49,212 bases of DNA from positions 77,330 through 126,541 of the forward strand of contig JACPCU010000009.1 of assembly GCA_016184315.1 (NCBI GenBank), in the 5' to 3' direction. How positions within the stretch are numbered: position 1 is the first letter of the stretch; each line of letters starts with the position of its first letter. This DNA comes from Nitrososphaerota archaeon (GTDB lineage Archaea > Thermoproteota > Nitrososphaeria > Nitrososphaerales > JACQRY01). The position numbers were made by a program, and so were the translations under genes. Below the pieces are notes generated by a model. It made no database searches and was not told the DNA's origin. It was given only the letters and a program-made list of their open reading frames with translations. Positions 16,643 through 26,071 of the stretch are shown here, one piece after another.

Positions 16643-16936
16643 ATGACGGAAATTCGATCTATCTAGATAGACAGTCTCAAGAAATACTTCAACAGTCAAT
16701 CTACAACCAAAGTCGGCGACGCGATAAGTCAGCATGATGTGGCCGCAAAAGTCTACATCTCAACATATCTCTGCCTACCCCTAGAGGAACGCCAGAAACA
16801 ATACCAAGTCATGCCAAGGCTCAGTGTGTTCGCAGAGCAGCCGAAAACAGAAGAGAAGCTACGAGACAGCCTAAGAAACATGGGTATCGACGACGAACAG
16901 ATCGAAATAGCACTTGAGGGGTTAGTCCTAGCCTGA
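16643..16936 (+). pseudogene. Short ORF interrupted by an in-frame amber codon
   Basis: ATG at 16643 reads MTEIRSI, then TAG at 16664, then continues open for 89 codons (DSLKKYFNSQ..., LPLEERQKQYQVMPRLSVFA..., ending NMGIDDEQIEIALEGLVLA). The downstream part is charged and helix-like, with a GTG at 16739 that could be an independent start giving 65 residues. It is either a nonsense-mutated gene, a short gene from the GTG, or an amber read-through. The family is not recognised. Confidence 0.35.
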
Positions 16937-17051
16937 AACTTGGGGCCCACCCTCAAAGATCTCAGTTTGGAAGGACAGACATTATGGTGAGCTTGAGGAT
17001 TATCCGTAAAGTATTATACTAAGAAGAGCGAACTTAATACTGATTTGATCT

Positions 17052-17462
17052 TTGGTTACTGAAGTTTCTCACTCTAAAAAGAGTTCTGAAAGCGAAGAAT
17101 ATGAAGACATGGATCTGACATCCAAGGTCTACAAGCTGGTAGTGGAGCACGGCAAAGACGGCATACTTCAAAGCCTGATCTGGAAAGACCTCAGCCTAAC
17201 GAGCAGAGACGGCTCCAGACTGGCTATCCGCCTTGAGAAGAGAGGAATGGTGAAGAGGGAACGGATACTAGAATCAGGGAGATGGACATACAAGCTTACC
17301 CCCCTAAGACTCCCGGTTCAGATCGATTCTATCGAGCAGGCTCCGTGCGTAACCTGCAAAGTGGAGGAGAAGTGTTCGCCTCTAGGCGTAATATCTCCAT
17401 ACACATGCAATCTCTTGTCAGGCTGGGTTCTCGAAGAATACACTAGAAAATCATCTTCCTAA
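17052..17462 (+). CDS. TFE-beta (RPC34/RPC39-like) transcription factor subunit
   Basis: 136 residues. The first part is a winged helix (DLTSKVYKLVVEHGKDGILQSLIWKDL, then RLAIRLEKRGMVKRE). The C-terminal part has four cysteines, C99-x2-C102, C108 and C119, in the arrangement APCVTC..EEKC..PYTC..LSGW that marks the Fe-S domain of archaeal TFE-beta/human RPC39. TFE-beta partners with TFE-alpha to help open promoters. It starts at a TTG and sits upstream of rlmE on the same strand, 44 bases apart. Confidence 0.82.
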   Translation: MVTEVSHSKKSSESEEYEDMDLTSKVYKLVVEHGKDGILQSLIWKDLSLTSRDGSRLAIRLEKRGMVKRERILESGRWTYKLTPLRLPVQIDSIEQAPCVTCKVEEKCSPLGVISPYTCNLLSGWVLEEYTRKSSS

Positions 17463-17506
17463 GAGAACCTTTAAGCCAGTGTCAATGAACAAACGGTTTC
17501 CTGGCC

Positions 17507-18115
17507 ATGAGACTTAGCGAGGCAAGACGCGAACATTACCGCAGAATGGCCCATGAGAAGGGGTTCAGAAGCAGAGCCTACTTCAAACTGGATCAGATAG
17601 ACAAGCGGTTCCAGCTCATCAAACAAGGTCAAAAGATCATAGACTTCGGCTGTGCTCCCGGAGGCTGGCTTCAATATGCCTCGGTTGCAGTGGGCCATAA
17701 TGGCTTGGTAGTAGGCGTCGACCTACGACCAGTCAAACCCGTAGGGTGGAACGTCAAGACTTTGGTGGGAGAGATCACCCAGCCAGCGGTATCTGAACAT
17801 CTAGCACAAGCATTGGCCGGGAAAGCAGACGTAGTTCTCAGCGACATGGCTCCTAATGTTACTGGAACATGGGAGCTGGACCAATATAGGCAGATAAGTC
17901 TCACAGCTCACGTAGTGTCGCTCATGCCCACGCTGCTCAGGGAAGGCGGATCGGCAGTTCTCAAAGTGTTCCAGGGTGATGCTTTCGAAGACTTTGTTAG
18001 AGACCTGCGCAAAAGTTTTGTGAGCGTAACCATTGTCAGACCACCAGCTACAAGATCTAAGAGCAGCGAGGTTTACCTTGTCTGCAAAGACTTCAAGCCC
18101 TCACAGCCTTCTTAG
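17507..18115 (+). CDS. rlmE: RlmE/FtsJ-family rRNA 2'-O-methyltransferase
   Basis: 202 residues with the K-D-K-E catalytic tetrad of the FtsJ family: K27 (FKLDQ), D113 (SDMAPN), K153 (VLKVFQG) and E188 (SSEVYLV). The SAM loop is DFGCAPGGW (46-54). It methylates a ribose in the peptidyl-transferase-centre A loop in homologues. Length and N-terminus (RSRAYFKL) are typical. Its 3' end overlaps the convergent trm1 by 23 bases. Confidence 0.93.
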   Translation: MRLSEARREHYRRMAHEKGFRSRAYFKLDQIDKRFQLIKQGQKIIDFGCAPGGWLQYASVAVGHNGLVVGVDLRPVKPVGWNVKTLVGEITQPAVSEHLAQALAGKADVVLSDMAPNVTGTWELDQYRQISLTAHVVSLMPTLLREGGSAVLKVFQGDAFEDFVRDLRKSFVSVTIVRPPATRSKSSEVYLVCKDFKPSQPS

Positions 18116-19286
18116 TCGCCTCATGAACTACGTTGGCACGAGCATCAGTCTTGAACCCCTTCGGGTCGAAGCTCGTTCTCGACGCCAAATAACCCTGCGA
18201 AACCAGCAGATCCAAGACGCGCTGTAACTTGGGAGGAGCAGCCCTGATTCTCTTAGCCTCTTTATCCAACAGATAGTAGTACGGAGGCATATCCGCCTCT
18301 TGGAGAGCCATGTTGAAGAGAGCTTTGATCTCTGACTTCTCTGAAGGCGACGGCAAACCTTGAGCCTCTTTGACCAGATCAGGGTCGCAGAGCCTATGAA
18401 TCCAAACAGGACCTGCAGACCTAAGAGTAGCCCCGCAGCTGCATTCCTTCAGCATAGAAGGAGACACGACGCGATTGTTGCACCTGTAGCAATGGTTGAT
18501 GAAACCCAAATTGCCCAGCATGGCGGATGCCTGTTCAACATCGTGCACTACTCGGAAGAATACTCTAGTGTAAAGCCGCCTAGTGTGCGCGAACACCGGG
18601 ACGGCTGCTAGATCTAATCGAGCAGCCTCCTTCACAACCAACGCCGCCAAAAGCCTAGCACCGATTTCATGACTATAGTCAACCCTGAGGGACACTCCAC
18701 CATATCTCCGAAGCGCCACCTCAGGATGCAGCCCGCAGAGCACAGGAGAATCAGTAGCAGTCACCGAAAGCAGCCCACCATTCTTCACCGCCCTGAGCCC
18801 ACAGTCAACGAAAAGTGCTGGTGAACCGAAGGGGTCAATGTCAACCAAGTTGAAACGTGAACCTTTTCTTGAGTGCTGCATCAAGAACAGGCAGGCGTCA
18901 AGATTAGAAAATCGACATTTCTCAACCACATTGTTCAGGCGAGCCGCCTCTTCAGCGCAGGCCAAAGCAGAAGGATTCAGGTCGTTCATATGAACTTCGT
19001 CTACTTCAGGAGCCTCCACTGCTATTCTCAATCCTCTCGCGCCTAATGACGACAAAGGGTCACCGACACTGACTCCCACACCTAGACGCTTTGCCACAAC
19101 TCTTGTGAGGGCGACTGAAACATCCCTACAGATCTCTGCCAAAGGATTGAAGAAGCCCGGCTGCTTAGGAGGATTAGGAGCCTCCATGCTCCGCCTCGGA
19201 ACGATAATCTTGGTTCTTCCTTCCTTAATAATAGTCAAGTCAGTTTGTCGTGGAAACTGCAGTACTGATCCTTGGCCTTCAGACAT
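18093..19286 (-). CDS. trm1: tRNA (guanine26-N2)-dimethyltransferase
   Basis: Makes m2,2G26 in tRNA. The 397-residue protein contains the Trm1 signatures: FFNPLAEICRDVSVALTR near the N-terminus, LGARGLRIAVEAPEV (SAM site), LVDIDPFGSPALFVDCGLRA (catalytic DPFG) and LSVTATDSPVLCG. A zinc-binding Cys set in the C-terminal part includes CYRCNNR and CSCGATL. It is first of a leftward cluster that includes SRP19 and S8e upstream. Confidence 0.93.
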   Translation of the reverse strand: MSEGQGSVLQFPRQTDLTIIKEGRTKIIVPRRSMEAPNPPKQPGFFNPLAEICRDVSVALTRVVAKRLGVGVSVGDPLSSLGARGLRIAVEAPEVDEVHMNDLNPSALACAEEAARLNNVVEKCRFSNLDACLFLMQHSRKGSRFNLVDIDPFGSPALFVDCGLRAVKNGGLLSVTATDSPVLCGLHPEVALRRYGGVSLRVDYSHEIGARLLAALVVKEAARLDLAAVPVFAHTRRLYTRVFFRVVHDVEQASAMLGNLGFINHCYRCNNRVVSPSMLKECSCGATLRSAGPVWIHRLCDPDLVKEAQGLPSPSEKSEIKALFNMALQEADMPPYYYLLDKEAKRIRAAPPKLQRVLDLLVSQGYLASRTSFDPKGFKTDARANVVHEATKKAVRA

Positions 19287-19302
19287 TGCATAAGAAGCCT
19301 CG

Positions 19303-19596
19303 CTAGGTGGCTACTCCGCCTCTGACCGCCGCCATCTTCCTAGCAATATCTGTCAACAACACGCTCTTGGGCTTGGACTTCTCAACAGAAATGTAATGGG
19401 TCTTCTGGCTGACTCTTTTGGGATGCGAAGCCTCAGCGTGTTCAAAACCTAGTCCCAGCTGCTTGGCGGCTTCCAGCAGCTCTTCTGCCCTAGGGTTCTT
19501 CACAGACATGTTAAGAGGAACTCTTCGTCCCTGAGAAGAGCTTAAGCTGGAGTTGAAGTAGTCCAACCAAATGATCCAGCGTTTATGATCCTTCAT
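19303..19596 (-). CDS. srp19: Signal recognition particle 19 kDa protein
   Basis: Binds SRP RNA and prepares it for SRP54. The 97-residue protein has the family N-terminus RWIIWLDYFNSSLSSSQGRRVPL, the loop NPRAEELLEAAKQLGL and a C-terminal basic PKSVLLTDIARKM. It lies between S8e (13 bases upstream) and trm1, all leftward. Confidence 0.88.
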   Translation of the reverse strand: MKDHKRWIIWLDYFNSSLSSSQGRRVPLNMSVKNPRAEELLEAAKQLGLGFEHAEASHPKRVSQKTHYISVEKSKPKSVLLTDIARKMAAVRGGVAT

Positions 19597-19609
19597 ACTG
19601 GAAGGAGCC

Positions 19610-19993
19610 TTATTTCACCAAAATCGCGTTGACCACGCCGTCCTGCCCTGGTCTCGAAGTTACTCTCGCCTTACCTGCTTCAGTCTGTATGACTGCGCCC
19701 CTCGTTATTACACGTCGCCTCTGATAGTCTCTGTTCGCAGTATTTGACACCACTGACAGGATCTTGGATTTAGCGGATGTCTTGTTGGACGGATCGTAAA
19801 CATTGGCACTGTGGATTCTTCTCAAGCTCATCTTGGTGTTTCCTCCTCTGCTGCGCCGCCCTACTAGCGCTTTCTCCCCGAGAACAGTTTCAGCAGGGTA
19901 ATTATCAGCCTCATAGGCTCTCTTTCCTCGATAAGCCCTTCTTCTTCCTCCAGTAGCCTTTCTCTTCTTCAAGTTCTCTACAGTCTTAGGCAT
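19610..19993 (-). CDS. rps8e: Ribosomal protein S8e
   Basis: Small-subunit ribosomal protein of 127 residues, found in archaea and eukaryotes. Diagnostic pieces: the basic N-terminal KRKATGGRRRAYRGKRAYE, RSRGGNTKMSLRRIHSANVY, and RRVITRGAVIQTEAGKARVTSRPGQDGVVNAIL at the end. It is translated just upstream of srp19. The upstream neighbour is the smc-scpAB operon on the same strand. Confidence 0.93.
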   Translation of the reverse strand: MPKTVENLKKRKATGGRRRAYRGKRAYEADNYPAETVLGEKALVGRRSRGGNTKMSLRRIHSANVYDPSNKTSAKSKILSVVSNTANRDYQRRRVITRGAVIQTEAGKARVTSRPGQDGVVNAILVK

Positions 19994-20038
19994 CTTCCCG
20001 CACCACCGTAAGGGTCATGCTTAGCCAGCTCTTCATAC

Positions 20039-20605
20039 TTAAGCCTTCGTCGACTTCTGTGGCGCCGGCAGCTGTTGGGCGGCAGGCTGCCTTAACTTCG
20101 TTGACGCCAACTGTTGCTTCATAGTCGCCGGATCTTGGCTGAGCCCGAAATACTCCGCGAAAGCAGGAGTCGTTGTGTAAACCTTGGTTCGCCCCGCGGG
20201 TTCAGAAACGATGAAGCCAAGGGCGTCAAGTTCCTTGATATGCCTATACGCAGGAGGTCCTCTTCGTTTGGCAAGCTCGTTGGCAGTTATAGGCTGAAAG
20301 TAAACTATGTGGGAAAGCGTTTTCAGAGTTGAGTCTGGCAGCAAAGGCTTGGACGCGAACCTCTTCGCGATCGACGTGTATTCAGCCTTAAGCTGCAAAA
20401 CGAACTTCTGCCCTGGAAGCTCAGAAACCTCCAAGGCCTTCAATCCCCGAGTGACTTGAACAGCCAGAGCCCTAGCCAACGTCACCGCCTTCCTCTTCGA
20501 TGTGACACCAGCTGCACGGGCAAGCTCCTCAGGTGTGAGAGGCCTGCCGGAAGCGTAGAGCGCAGCCTCGATCCTGCCTATTAGCGCGTCGTCAGACCGT
20601 TGCAG
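20039..20605 (-). CDS. scpB: Segregation and condensation protein B, apparent CTG start
   Basis: Winged-helix subunit of the SMC-ScpAB condensin. The typical ScpB N-terminus is present: GRIEAALYASGRPLTPEELA. Reading upstream from it, the frame closes at a TGA inside scpA without any ATG, GTG or TTG, so the most upstream plausible start is the CTG at 20605, 14 bases inside the scpA end. A GTG at 20485 would delete the first helix-turn-helix. Later blocks are GLKALEVSELPGQKFVLQLK and KRRGPPAYRHIKELDALGFI. The tail is Gln/Pro/Ala-rich. It is coupled to scpA. Confidence 0.8.
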   Translation of the reverse strand: MQRSDDALIGRIEAALYASGRPLTPEELARAAGVTSKRKAVTLARALAVQVTRGLKALEVSELPGQKFVLQLKAEYTSIAKRFASKPLLPDSTLKTLSHIVYFQPITANELAKRRGPPAYRHIKELDALGFIVSEPAGRTKVYTTTPAFAEYFGLSQDPATMKQQLASTKLRQPAAQQLPAPQKSTKA

Positions 20606-21269
20606 GCTCGGCCACCTTCAGAATCCTTATGTCTTCACCAGCCTGCTCCAAGCCGACAATCCCATCCATGGCCAAGAACAGGAGAAGAACGAATCTCCTA
20701 GCCTTCTCGATAAGAGACAAACCCCTAACGAAGTCGGTAAAGAAGAAGTCTCCACTAGACCTCAGTATTGCGAGCACCTCAGCCCTGAAAGACGCCAACA
20801 AGCTTCTTATGTTGGCATAGAAGAAATCGATTTCAAGCTGCGGCTCCGCCTCGGCCACCACAGACGGATGCTTGACGACCCTGCTCTGCAACAGAATATC
20901 CTCCACCACCTTCTCGAAAACCTTCAACAGCTCCTCCAAGCCTGTGGATCTCAGCTCGTAGCGGAAGGGCATGATGATTATCTGCGGAGGATCCTCAGTT
21001 TCCTCTGAGGATAACTCCGGTTTCAAGCGTTCAAAGAGGAACATGCTCTCCACCTTGAGGCGGTAAAGGATCGCTGATGTTAATGCCGCTGAACCTGCTA
21101 ACCGAAGATCAGGGTGCCCTGTCTCTACAAGGACCTTCAGGAAAGCCTCTAACAATTGTGTAAGGTCTACTTCCCAAGGCTTCTGGCTCCTGAGCGCCCT
21201 AGGGTTCACCAAGATGTTCAGAGGCATCTTGGAGAGGGAGGCTCTGCCGCTAAGCGGTTCTTGTGACAA
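20592..21269 (-). CDS. scpA: Segregation and condensation protein A (kleisin)
   Basis: The kleisin that bridges SMC heads. 225 residues: the N-terminal SMC-neck-binding part PWEVDLTQLLEAFLKVL, then the helical LRLAGSAALTSAILYRLK, an acidic middle and the C-terminal winged helix with FVRGLSLIEKARRFVLLLFLAMDG. It overlaps smc upstream by 20 bases and scpB downstream, so the three condensin genes are tightly coupled. Confidence 0.88.
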   Translation of the reverse strand: MSQEPLSGRASLSKMPLNILVNPRALRSQKPWEVDLTQLLEAFLKVLVETGHPDLRLAGSAALTSAILYRLKVESMFLFERLKPELSSEETEDPPQIIIMPFRYELRSTGLEELLKVFEKVVEDILLQSRVVKHPSVVAEAEPQLEIDFFYANIRSLLASFRAEVLAILRSSGDFFFTDFVRGLSLIEKARRFVLLLFLAMDGIVGLEQAGEDIRILKVAEPATV

Positions 21270-24200
21270 CTTCTACACCAGGCCTGTACTTTACCAGCTG
21301 GGAGACGCCACCCGCCATGTAGACTCCGTGCACCACGTTTGCCCGCGACACCATCGTATCCTTAAGACTTGCCACAAGTATCTGAGCAGCTTCGGCCCGC
21401 TCCTTTAACAGGTCTGCCAGTCGCCCAGAGTTCACTACGTCCAGGTTGGCATCGACCTCGTCGAAGATGTAGATAGGCGAAGGCTGCACAGCCTGCACAG
21501 CAAGAATCAGGGACACAGATGCAACAGATTTCTCTCCACCGCTTGTAGCACCGGTTTCACGAGAAGGCTTGTCTGGGAAATGCACCATCAGAGAAACCCC
21601 GCTCACAAAAATATCGTCAGGATTCTCTAGCTCCAGCCACGCCTCGCCACCGGTGAGCCGTGAAAACACATTCCTAAGCTCCCTATCGATCCTCTCGAAG
21701 GTAGTTATGAACACCTTCCTCTTATCCGCATCCACACTTTCAATAAACTTGACGACTGCGTTCCTCTCCGTCTCCAGCTGATTCTTCCTAAGGGACAGAT
21801 TCTTGTAGCCAGAGAAGACCTCTTTATACTGGCTGTCGGCCAGAAGGTTAACCTTACCCTTCAAATCATCATACTCTCTGACGAGCTGTTGAAGCATATC
21901 CTCAGCAGCCACAAAGTACTCGATCGGCTCCTGATAGCCGTAGAGCAGCAGCTCCCCGAGGACCCGTTGCTCCGCCTCAGAAAGACCCTCCACCGTCTTC
22001 TGCGACGACAGACGCTCCCTCTCAAGCTTGCTTACTTGGCGGATAACCTCGTCCTGTTGGCTCCGCAGATGCCGGAGCCTCGTATCATACTCCTCTAGGA
22101 TAGGCATAGACCTCTTCTTAGCTTCAAGCAGCCTCTCCTCTTCGCTACGCAGCTCAACATGCTTCTTTACAAGCTCTTCTAGCAATGCACGCCTTGATTC
22201 AACAGCCTTCAAATTCTCGGCGAGCCGCTTCTTACCATCCCTGATCTTCACATTCATATCTTTGAGCCTCGGAACTAAGAGATTCGTAAGGTTCGCTTCA
22301 AGTCGGGCCATCTCAGTCAGACTGTCACGTATCTGGGCGGTCGTGTCTTCAATGCTGTTCGCCAGCTCGTTCCTCTTCTGAGCCTGAACCCTCAGAGCTT
22401 CAACCAGCCCAGTGACGCTCAGCTCCTGAAGCCTATTGTTCACTCCTCCAAGCATAGACCTTGTAGCCGCCTCAAAACCTGAGAACCTATCAATGCGCCT
22501 CTGAATCTGGGCAACTTCCTTGTTGAGCTTGATCACCCTAACCTCGATGCTCTTCCTAAGTCTACGGTACTTAGTCGCAAAAGCAGCGAAACTCTCCAGC
22601 CTAGCGGCGAGCCGCTCCACAGCCAGAGTCTCCGAAAACTTATCCTTCTCCAACTCCCTTATCTGCTTCTGAAGACCCTCAAGATCCTCCCTTCGCCTAG
22701 CAACACCCTTCTGCAACGCCTCGAAGGCCTCCTTCACAACACCCATAGATGCCTCGTCATGGATTATATCCGCCAGAGAAGCAATCTTCGCAGCAAGACC
22801 TGTCTCAAACGCCCTCCCCCCAGGCTCAAACAAATCTCCCCGGGGAGTAACACTCCGATACCCTTGAGTGGAAGCTACGTACGCAGCCTGCGAGGAATCC
22901 ATCACAATAGTACCTCCGTAGACAAAATCAACCAAACCAGACAGCCTCTGATCGCAGGTCACATATTCAGCCAAGTTTCCTCTTACGCCCTGTATGCTGG
23001 GAACCTCCAAACGCTTGGAACCTGAGAGCTCTGAAAGCGGGATAACCGTGATACGGCCTACCTTGATACGCCTAGCCATCCGCACTATGTTAAGCATAGC
23101 CTTCAAATCTTCCACTACGACCGCGTTCAGCCAGCCCAATGCTCCGGCAGCTACCGCACCTTCGAAGGCAGGGCTCCAAGAAATCAGTTCTTTCAGAGGC
23201 CCTAGGTATCCTTCAACTGCACCTGCTTGGGCAGCTTCTTTGAGTCTTACTAGGCTCAGTTCTGGGCCAGCGATGTGTTCGACAATGGTTTTGTGGGCTT
23301 CTTGTCTGATCAGCATGTCTTCAGCTTTGCCTAGGACTGCGAGGGCTTTGGAAACTTCTTTCTCCACTCTTTCTCTTCTTTCCACTAGAGCTGATAAGGA
23401 GCCTGACGTTTTTTCAAGGGAGCCTTTCTCTGATTCTAATAGGCGTCTTAGTTCGCCTAGGCTTGACTCAAGTTTCTCAGATGCTTCTATGAATGACTGG
23501 GATCTCTGCTGAGTGTTGTTCAAAGCTTCAACAGTCATGGCAAGTTTGCTTCGCTCAGCCTCTATCTTGGCCGCCATGTGGCCCAGTTCTTCGCTGAGTC
23601 TTCCACGCCGGGCTCCCAGTTTCTCTTTCGTCTCGTTGACGACTTGAATCTGCTTCTCCAGCTTGGCTACCTGCTTTCGAGCATCCGTATGCGTGCGCTC
23701 GATCCGCTTCTTGCTGTTGATCTTTTCACGAAGAGCGTCTTTTCCAGCCTTGATCATGGCTTTGCCGTCTTCGACTGCTTTGCTTGTTTCTTCTCTCAGC
23801 GACTCCAGCTGCGGAAGGGACTTTTGATCTTCCTGCACAAACATTTCGAGTCTCCTTAACTCGTCCTTGGTGTTGTCGATTACTCCTGCTGTCTTCGTTG
23901 CTTCAACTTGGACTTCAACGTGTCTGCCGCCTTCTCCTCCAAGAACATTGTTGACGAAGGATGCTCTCTCCGCTTCAACCGCGGTGATCTTAGCCCTGAC
24001 ACCATCAAGATGAGCCTGAGCGGCGTCAACCTCCTTCGATAAAGACTCGATGATCCTTTCCTGCCCTCTTCTGCTTCTGCGAACGTCGACTAGCCGCTCG
24101 GAGGATGCGACTGCTTTGAGCCAGCGTATTTCGTCTTCAAGGTGGCGTAGCCTGAGATGATCGTTTCGCTCTCCTTCAAGGGACTCGACTCTCTTTCTTA

Positions 24201-24798
24201 TCTCATCTATTCTCGCTAAGGCTATTTGCAGCCTGGAGTCGGCGTCGTGCAGCTGCTTCAAGGCCTCCGCTTTCTTTTCGTCGAACTGAGCTACTCCTGC
24301 CAGCTCCTCTATGAGGCGCCTCTTCTCATCGGGGGCTAGCTCGGAGATTCTTGTGACTCTTCCCTGTGGGACGAGGTTGAGGCCTGACGGTGTTAACATG
24401 GCTAGCTCCAGGATGCTCGTTATGGCGTTCTTCTGGGCTCTCCTGCTGTTCAGGTAGTAAGCACTCTCGCCGTTCCAGCCTAGCTCCCTCGCGATGGTTA
24501 CACTGTCCGAGTCCACCGGTAGGGCTCTGTCGGAATTGTCCAAAGTGACTGTGACCCTTAGACCGAGGGTTCGCTGGGCCTCCGTGCCCCCGTCATAGAT
24601 CAGGGCTGTTAGCTTAGGAACCCTGAGCATCTTGGGGTTGTTCTCGCCGAGGCAGAACGCTACTGCATCCAGAATGTTGCTTTTGCCGCTGCCGTTGGGA
24701 CCAGTTATGACTGTGAGACCCTTCTCAAAGCTGAGGGTCATGGTTCTGCTGCCAAGAGATTTGAAGGCGCGGGTTTCGAGGCGCTTGATGTAGACCAT
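21250..24798 (-). CDS. smc: Chromosome segregation ATPase SMC
   Basis: About 1,182 residues with the full SMC layout: an N-terminal head with Walker A GPNGSGKSN (33-41) and LVPQGRV region, two long coiled coils, a central hinge (from about 510, ELSLVRLKEAAQAG and GALGWLNAVVVEDL), and a C-terminal head with signature ATSGGEKSVASVSL and Walker B IYIFDEVDANLD. I prefer the ATG at 24798 (MVYIKRLETRAFKSLG); an ATG 14 codons upstream adds sequence unlike SMC starts. It is first in the smc-scpA-scpB operon. Confidence 0.95.
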   Translation of the reverse strand: MVYIKRLETRAFKSLGSRTMTLSFEKGLTVITGPNGSGKSNILDAVAFCLGENNPKMLRVPKLTALIYDGGTEAQRTLGLRVTVTLDNSDRALPVDSDSVTIARELGWNGESAYYLNSRRAQKNAITSILELAMLTPSGLNLVPQGRVTRISELAPDEKRRLIEELAGVAQFDEKKAEALKQLHDADSRLQIALARIDEIRKRVESLEGERNDHLRLRHLEDEIRWLKAVASSERLVDVRRSRRGQERIIESLSKEVDAAQAHLDGVRAKITAVEAERASFVNNVLGGEGGRHVEVQVEATKTAGVIDNTKDELRRLEMFVQEDQKSLPQLESLREETSKAVEDGKAMIKAGKDALREKINSKKRIERTHTDARKQVAKLEKQIQVVNETKEKLGARRGRLSEELGHMAAKIEAERSKLAMTVEALNNTQQRSQSFIEASEKLESSLGELRRLLESEKGSLEKTSGSLSALVERRERVEKEVSKALAVLGKAEDMLIRQEAHKTIVEHIAGPELSLVRLKEAAQAGAVEGYLGPLKELISWSPAFEGAVAAGALGWLNAVVVEDLKAMLNIVRMARRIKVGRITVIPLSELSGSKRLEVPSIQGVRGNLAEYVTCDQRLSGLVDFVYGGTIVMDSSQAAYVASTQGYRSVTPRGDLFEPGGRAFETGLAAKIASLADIIHDEASMGVVKEAFEALQKGVARRREDLEGLQKQIRELEKDKFSETLAVERLAARLESFAAFATKYRRLRKSIEVRVIKLNKEVAQIQRRIDRFSGFEAATRSMLGGVNNRLQELSVTGLVEALRVQAQKRNELANSIEDTTAQIRDSLTEMARLEANLTNLLVPRLKDMNVKIRDGKKRLAENLKAVESRRALLEELVKKHVELRSEEERLLEAKKRSMPILEEYDTRLRHLRSQQDEVIRQVSKLERERLSSQKTVEGLSEAEQRVLGELLLYGYQEPIEYFVAAEDMLQQLVREYDDLKGKVNLLADSQYKEVFSGYKNLSLRKNQLETERNAVVKFIESVDADKRKVFITTFERIDRELRNVFSRLTGGEAWLELENPDDIFVSGVSLMVHFPDKPSRETGATSGGEKSVASVSLILAVQAVQPSPIYIFDEVDANLDVVNSGRLADLLKERAEAAQILVASLKDTMVSRANVVHGVYMAGGVSQLVKYRPGVEVVTRTA

Positions 24799-24992
24799 TC
24801 TGCTCGGGGTACACCAGCAGAGGGAATCATCGATCAACACTATTTCTGTCTTGCTGAACCCGATATGTCAGTGTGGCTAAACTCTGGTTTGTCTGTCAGT
24901 AGGTAGGTTCCTGTGTTTGGATTAGATTGAAGATAGGTGGTTATAAGGAGAAGAGGGCGGCTGAGGTTGCGGCGGGGAGGGTGGAGGAGGCT

Positions 24993-26066
24993 ATGTTTGA
25001 GCAGCGGGTTAAACGAGTGTTTGAGCAGGCTTCTAAGAAAGGCTTCAGCCAAGTCATAGCTACGACTCCTCAAAACGTGTTCTATCTGACGGGTTTCTGG
25101 GGAGGCGGCTACGTCGTGCTCAGCGAGGGGAAAATGGTCTTTGTCACCGGAACACTGGAGGGTGAGCGAGCCGCAGCCCAGGTTAAGGGGGCTGAGGTGA
25201 TTGTTGTTCCCCGAGGGAAGAGCATGCTGGATGCCGCGGCTTCCTTGTGTGGAGAGGCGAAGAGCGTTTGTATTGATGATGCTTCTCTGTCCGTTTTCAA
25301 TGCTCTGTCCAAGAAGGTTAAGAGCGGAGTCGTATGCGATCCTGATGCGTTCTATTCGGCTAGGAGAGTGAAGGATGCCTATGAGCTCGAAGCATTGGTT
25401 GACGGAGGCAGGATTGTTGATAAGATCTATGAGCGAGCGTTCGAAGTGGTCAGGGTAGGGATTACCGAAAGGAAAGTGCAGGGGGAGCTTATCATGGCTG
25501 CTTGCGAGCTGGGTTGCGATATACCTGGATTCTCTGAGACTCTTAACCCTTTCATTGTGGCGTCAGGTCCGAACTCTGCCTTTCCCCATGCGGAGCTATC
25601 CGACAGGGGGATTCAGAAAGGTGATTTCGTCGTTATGGATCTGGTGGTAAGATACCGCGGATATATTGTAGACACAACCAGAACTTTCGGAGTGGGAAGT
25701 GTAAACGTGGAAATGAAGGAGGTTTACAGCTTTGTGCAGGATGCTCAGACTGCTGGGATTGAGCAAGCTAAGCCCGGCGTTACTTCTGGGGATGTTGACA
25801 AGGCGAGTCGCCAGTTCATCGAGAATAAGGGATATGGCTCCTTCTTCACCCATAGCACCGGTCACGGAGTCGGGATAGATGTTCATGAAGAGCCTAGGGT
25901 GTCACCAGACGCAAAAGAGACACTTCTAAGACATGATGCTATTACAGTTGAGCCAGGCATCTATCTAACCGGAAAATTCGGCGTCAGGATAGAGGACAGT
26001 TTGATAGTGGACGAGTCTCCCAAATTGTTGACTTCTTATCCGAGGGAACTCATTGTAGTCGGATAA
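24993..26066 (+). CDS. Xaa-Pro peptidase (M24 family)
   Basis: Metallopeptidase that removes N-terminal residues before proline. The creatinase-like N-domain begins FEQRVKRVFEQASKKGFSQV and has NVFYLTGFWGG. The pita-bread domain carries the metal ligands: MDLVVRYRGYIVDTTRTF (two Asp), HSTGHGVGIDVHE (His), VEPGIYL (Glu) and VRIEDS (Glu). I chose the ATG at 24993, preceded by GGAGGAGG; a TTG at 24927 is also open. It is divergent from smc. Confidence 0.88.
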   Translation: MFEQRVKRVFEQASKKGFSQVIATTPQNVFYLTGFWGGGYVVLSEGKMVFVTGTLEGERAAAQVKGAEVIVVPRGKSMLDAAASLCGEAKSVCIDDASLSVFNALSKKVKSGVVCDPDAFYSARRVKDAYELEALVDGGRIVDKIYERAFEVVRVGITERKVQGELIMAACELGCDIPGFSETLNPFIVASGPNSAFPHAELSDRGIQKGDFVVMDLVVRYRGYIVDTTRTFGVGSVNVEMKEVYSFVQDAQTAGIEQAKPGVTSGDVDKASRQFIENKGYGSFFTHSTGHGVGIDVHEEPRVSPDAKETLLRHDAITVEPGIYLTGKFGVRIEDSLIVDESPKLLTSYPRELIVVG

Positions 26067-26071
26067 CTGGT

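Noticed and set aside
24798-24840. SMC start at the ATG 14 codons further upstream
   Set aside because: The extra residues do not fit SMC N-termini; family similarity starts at MVYIKRLETRAFKSLG.
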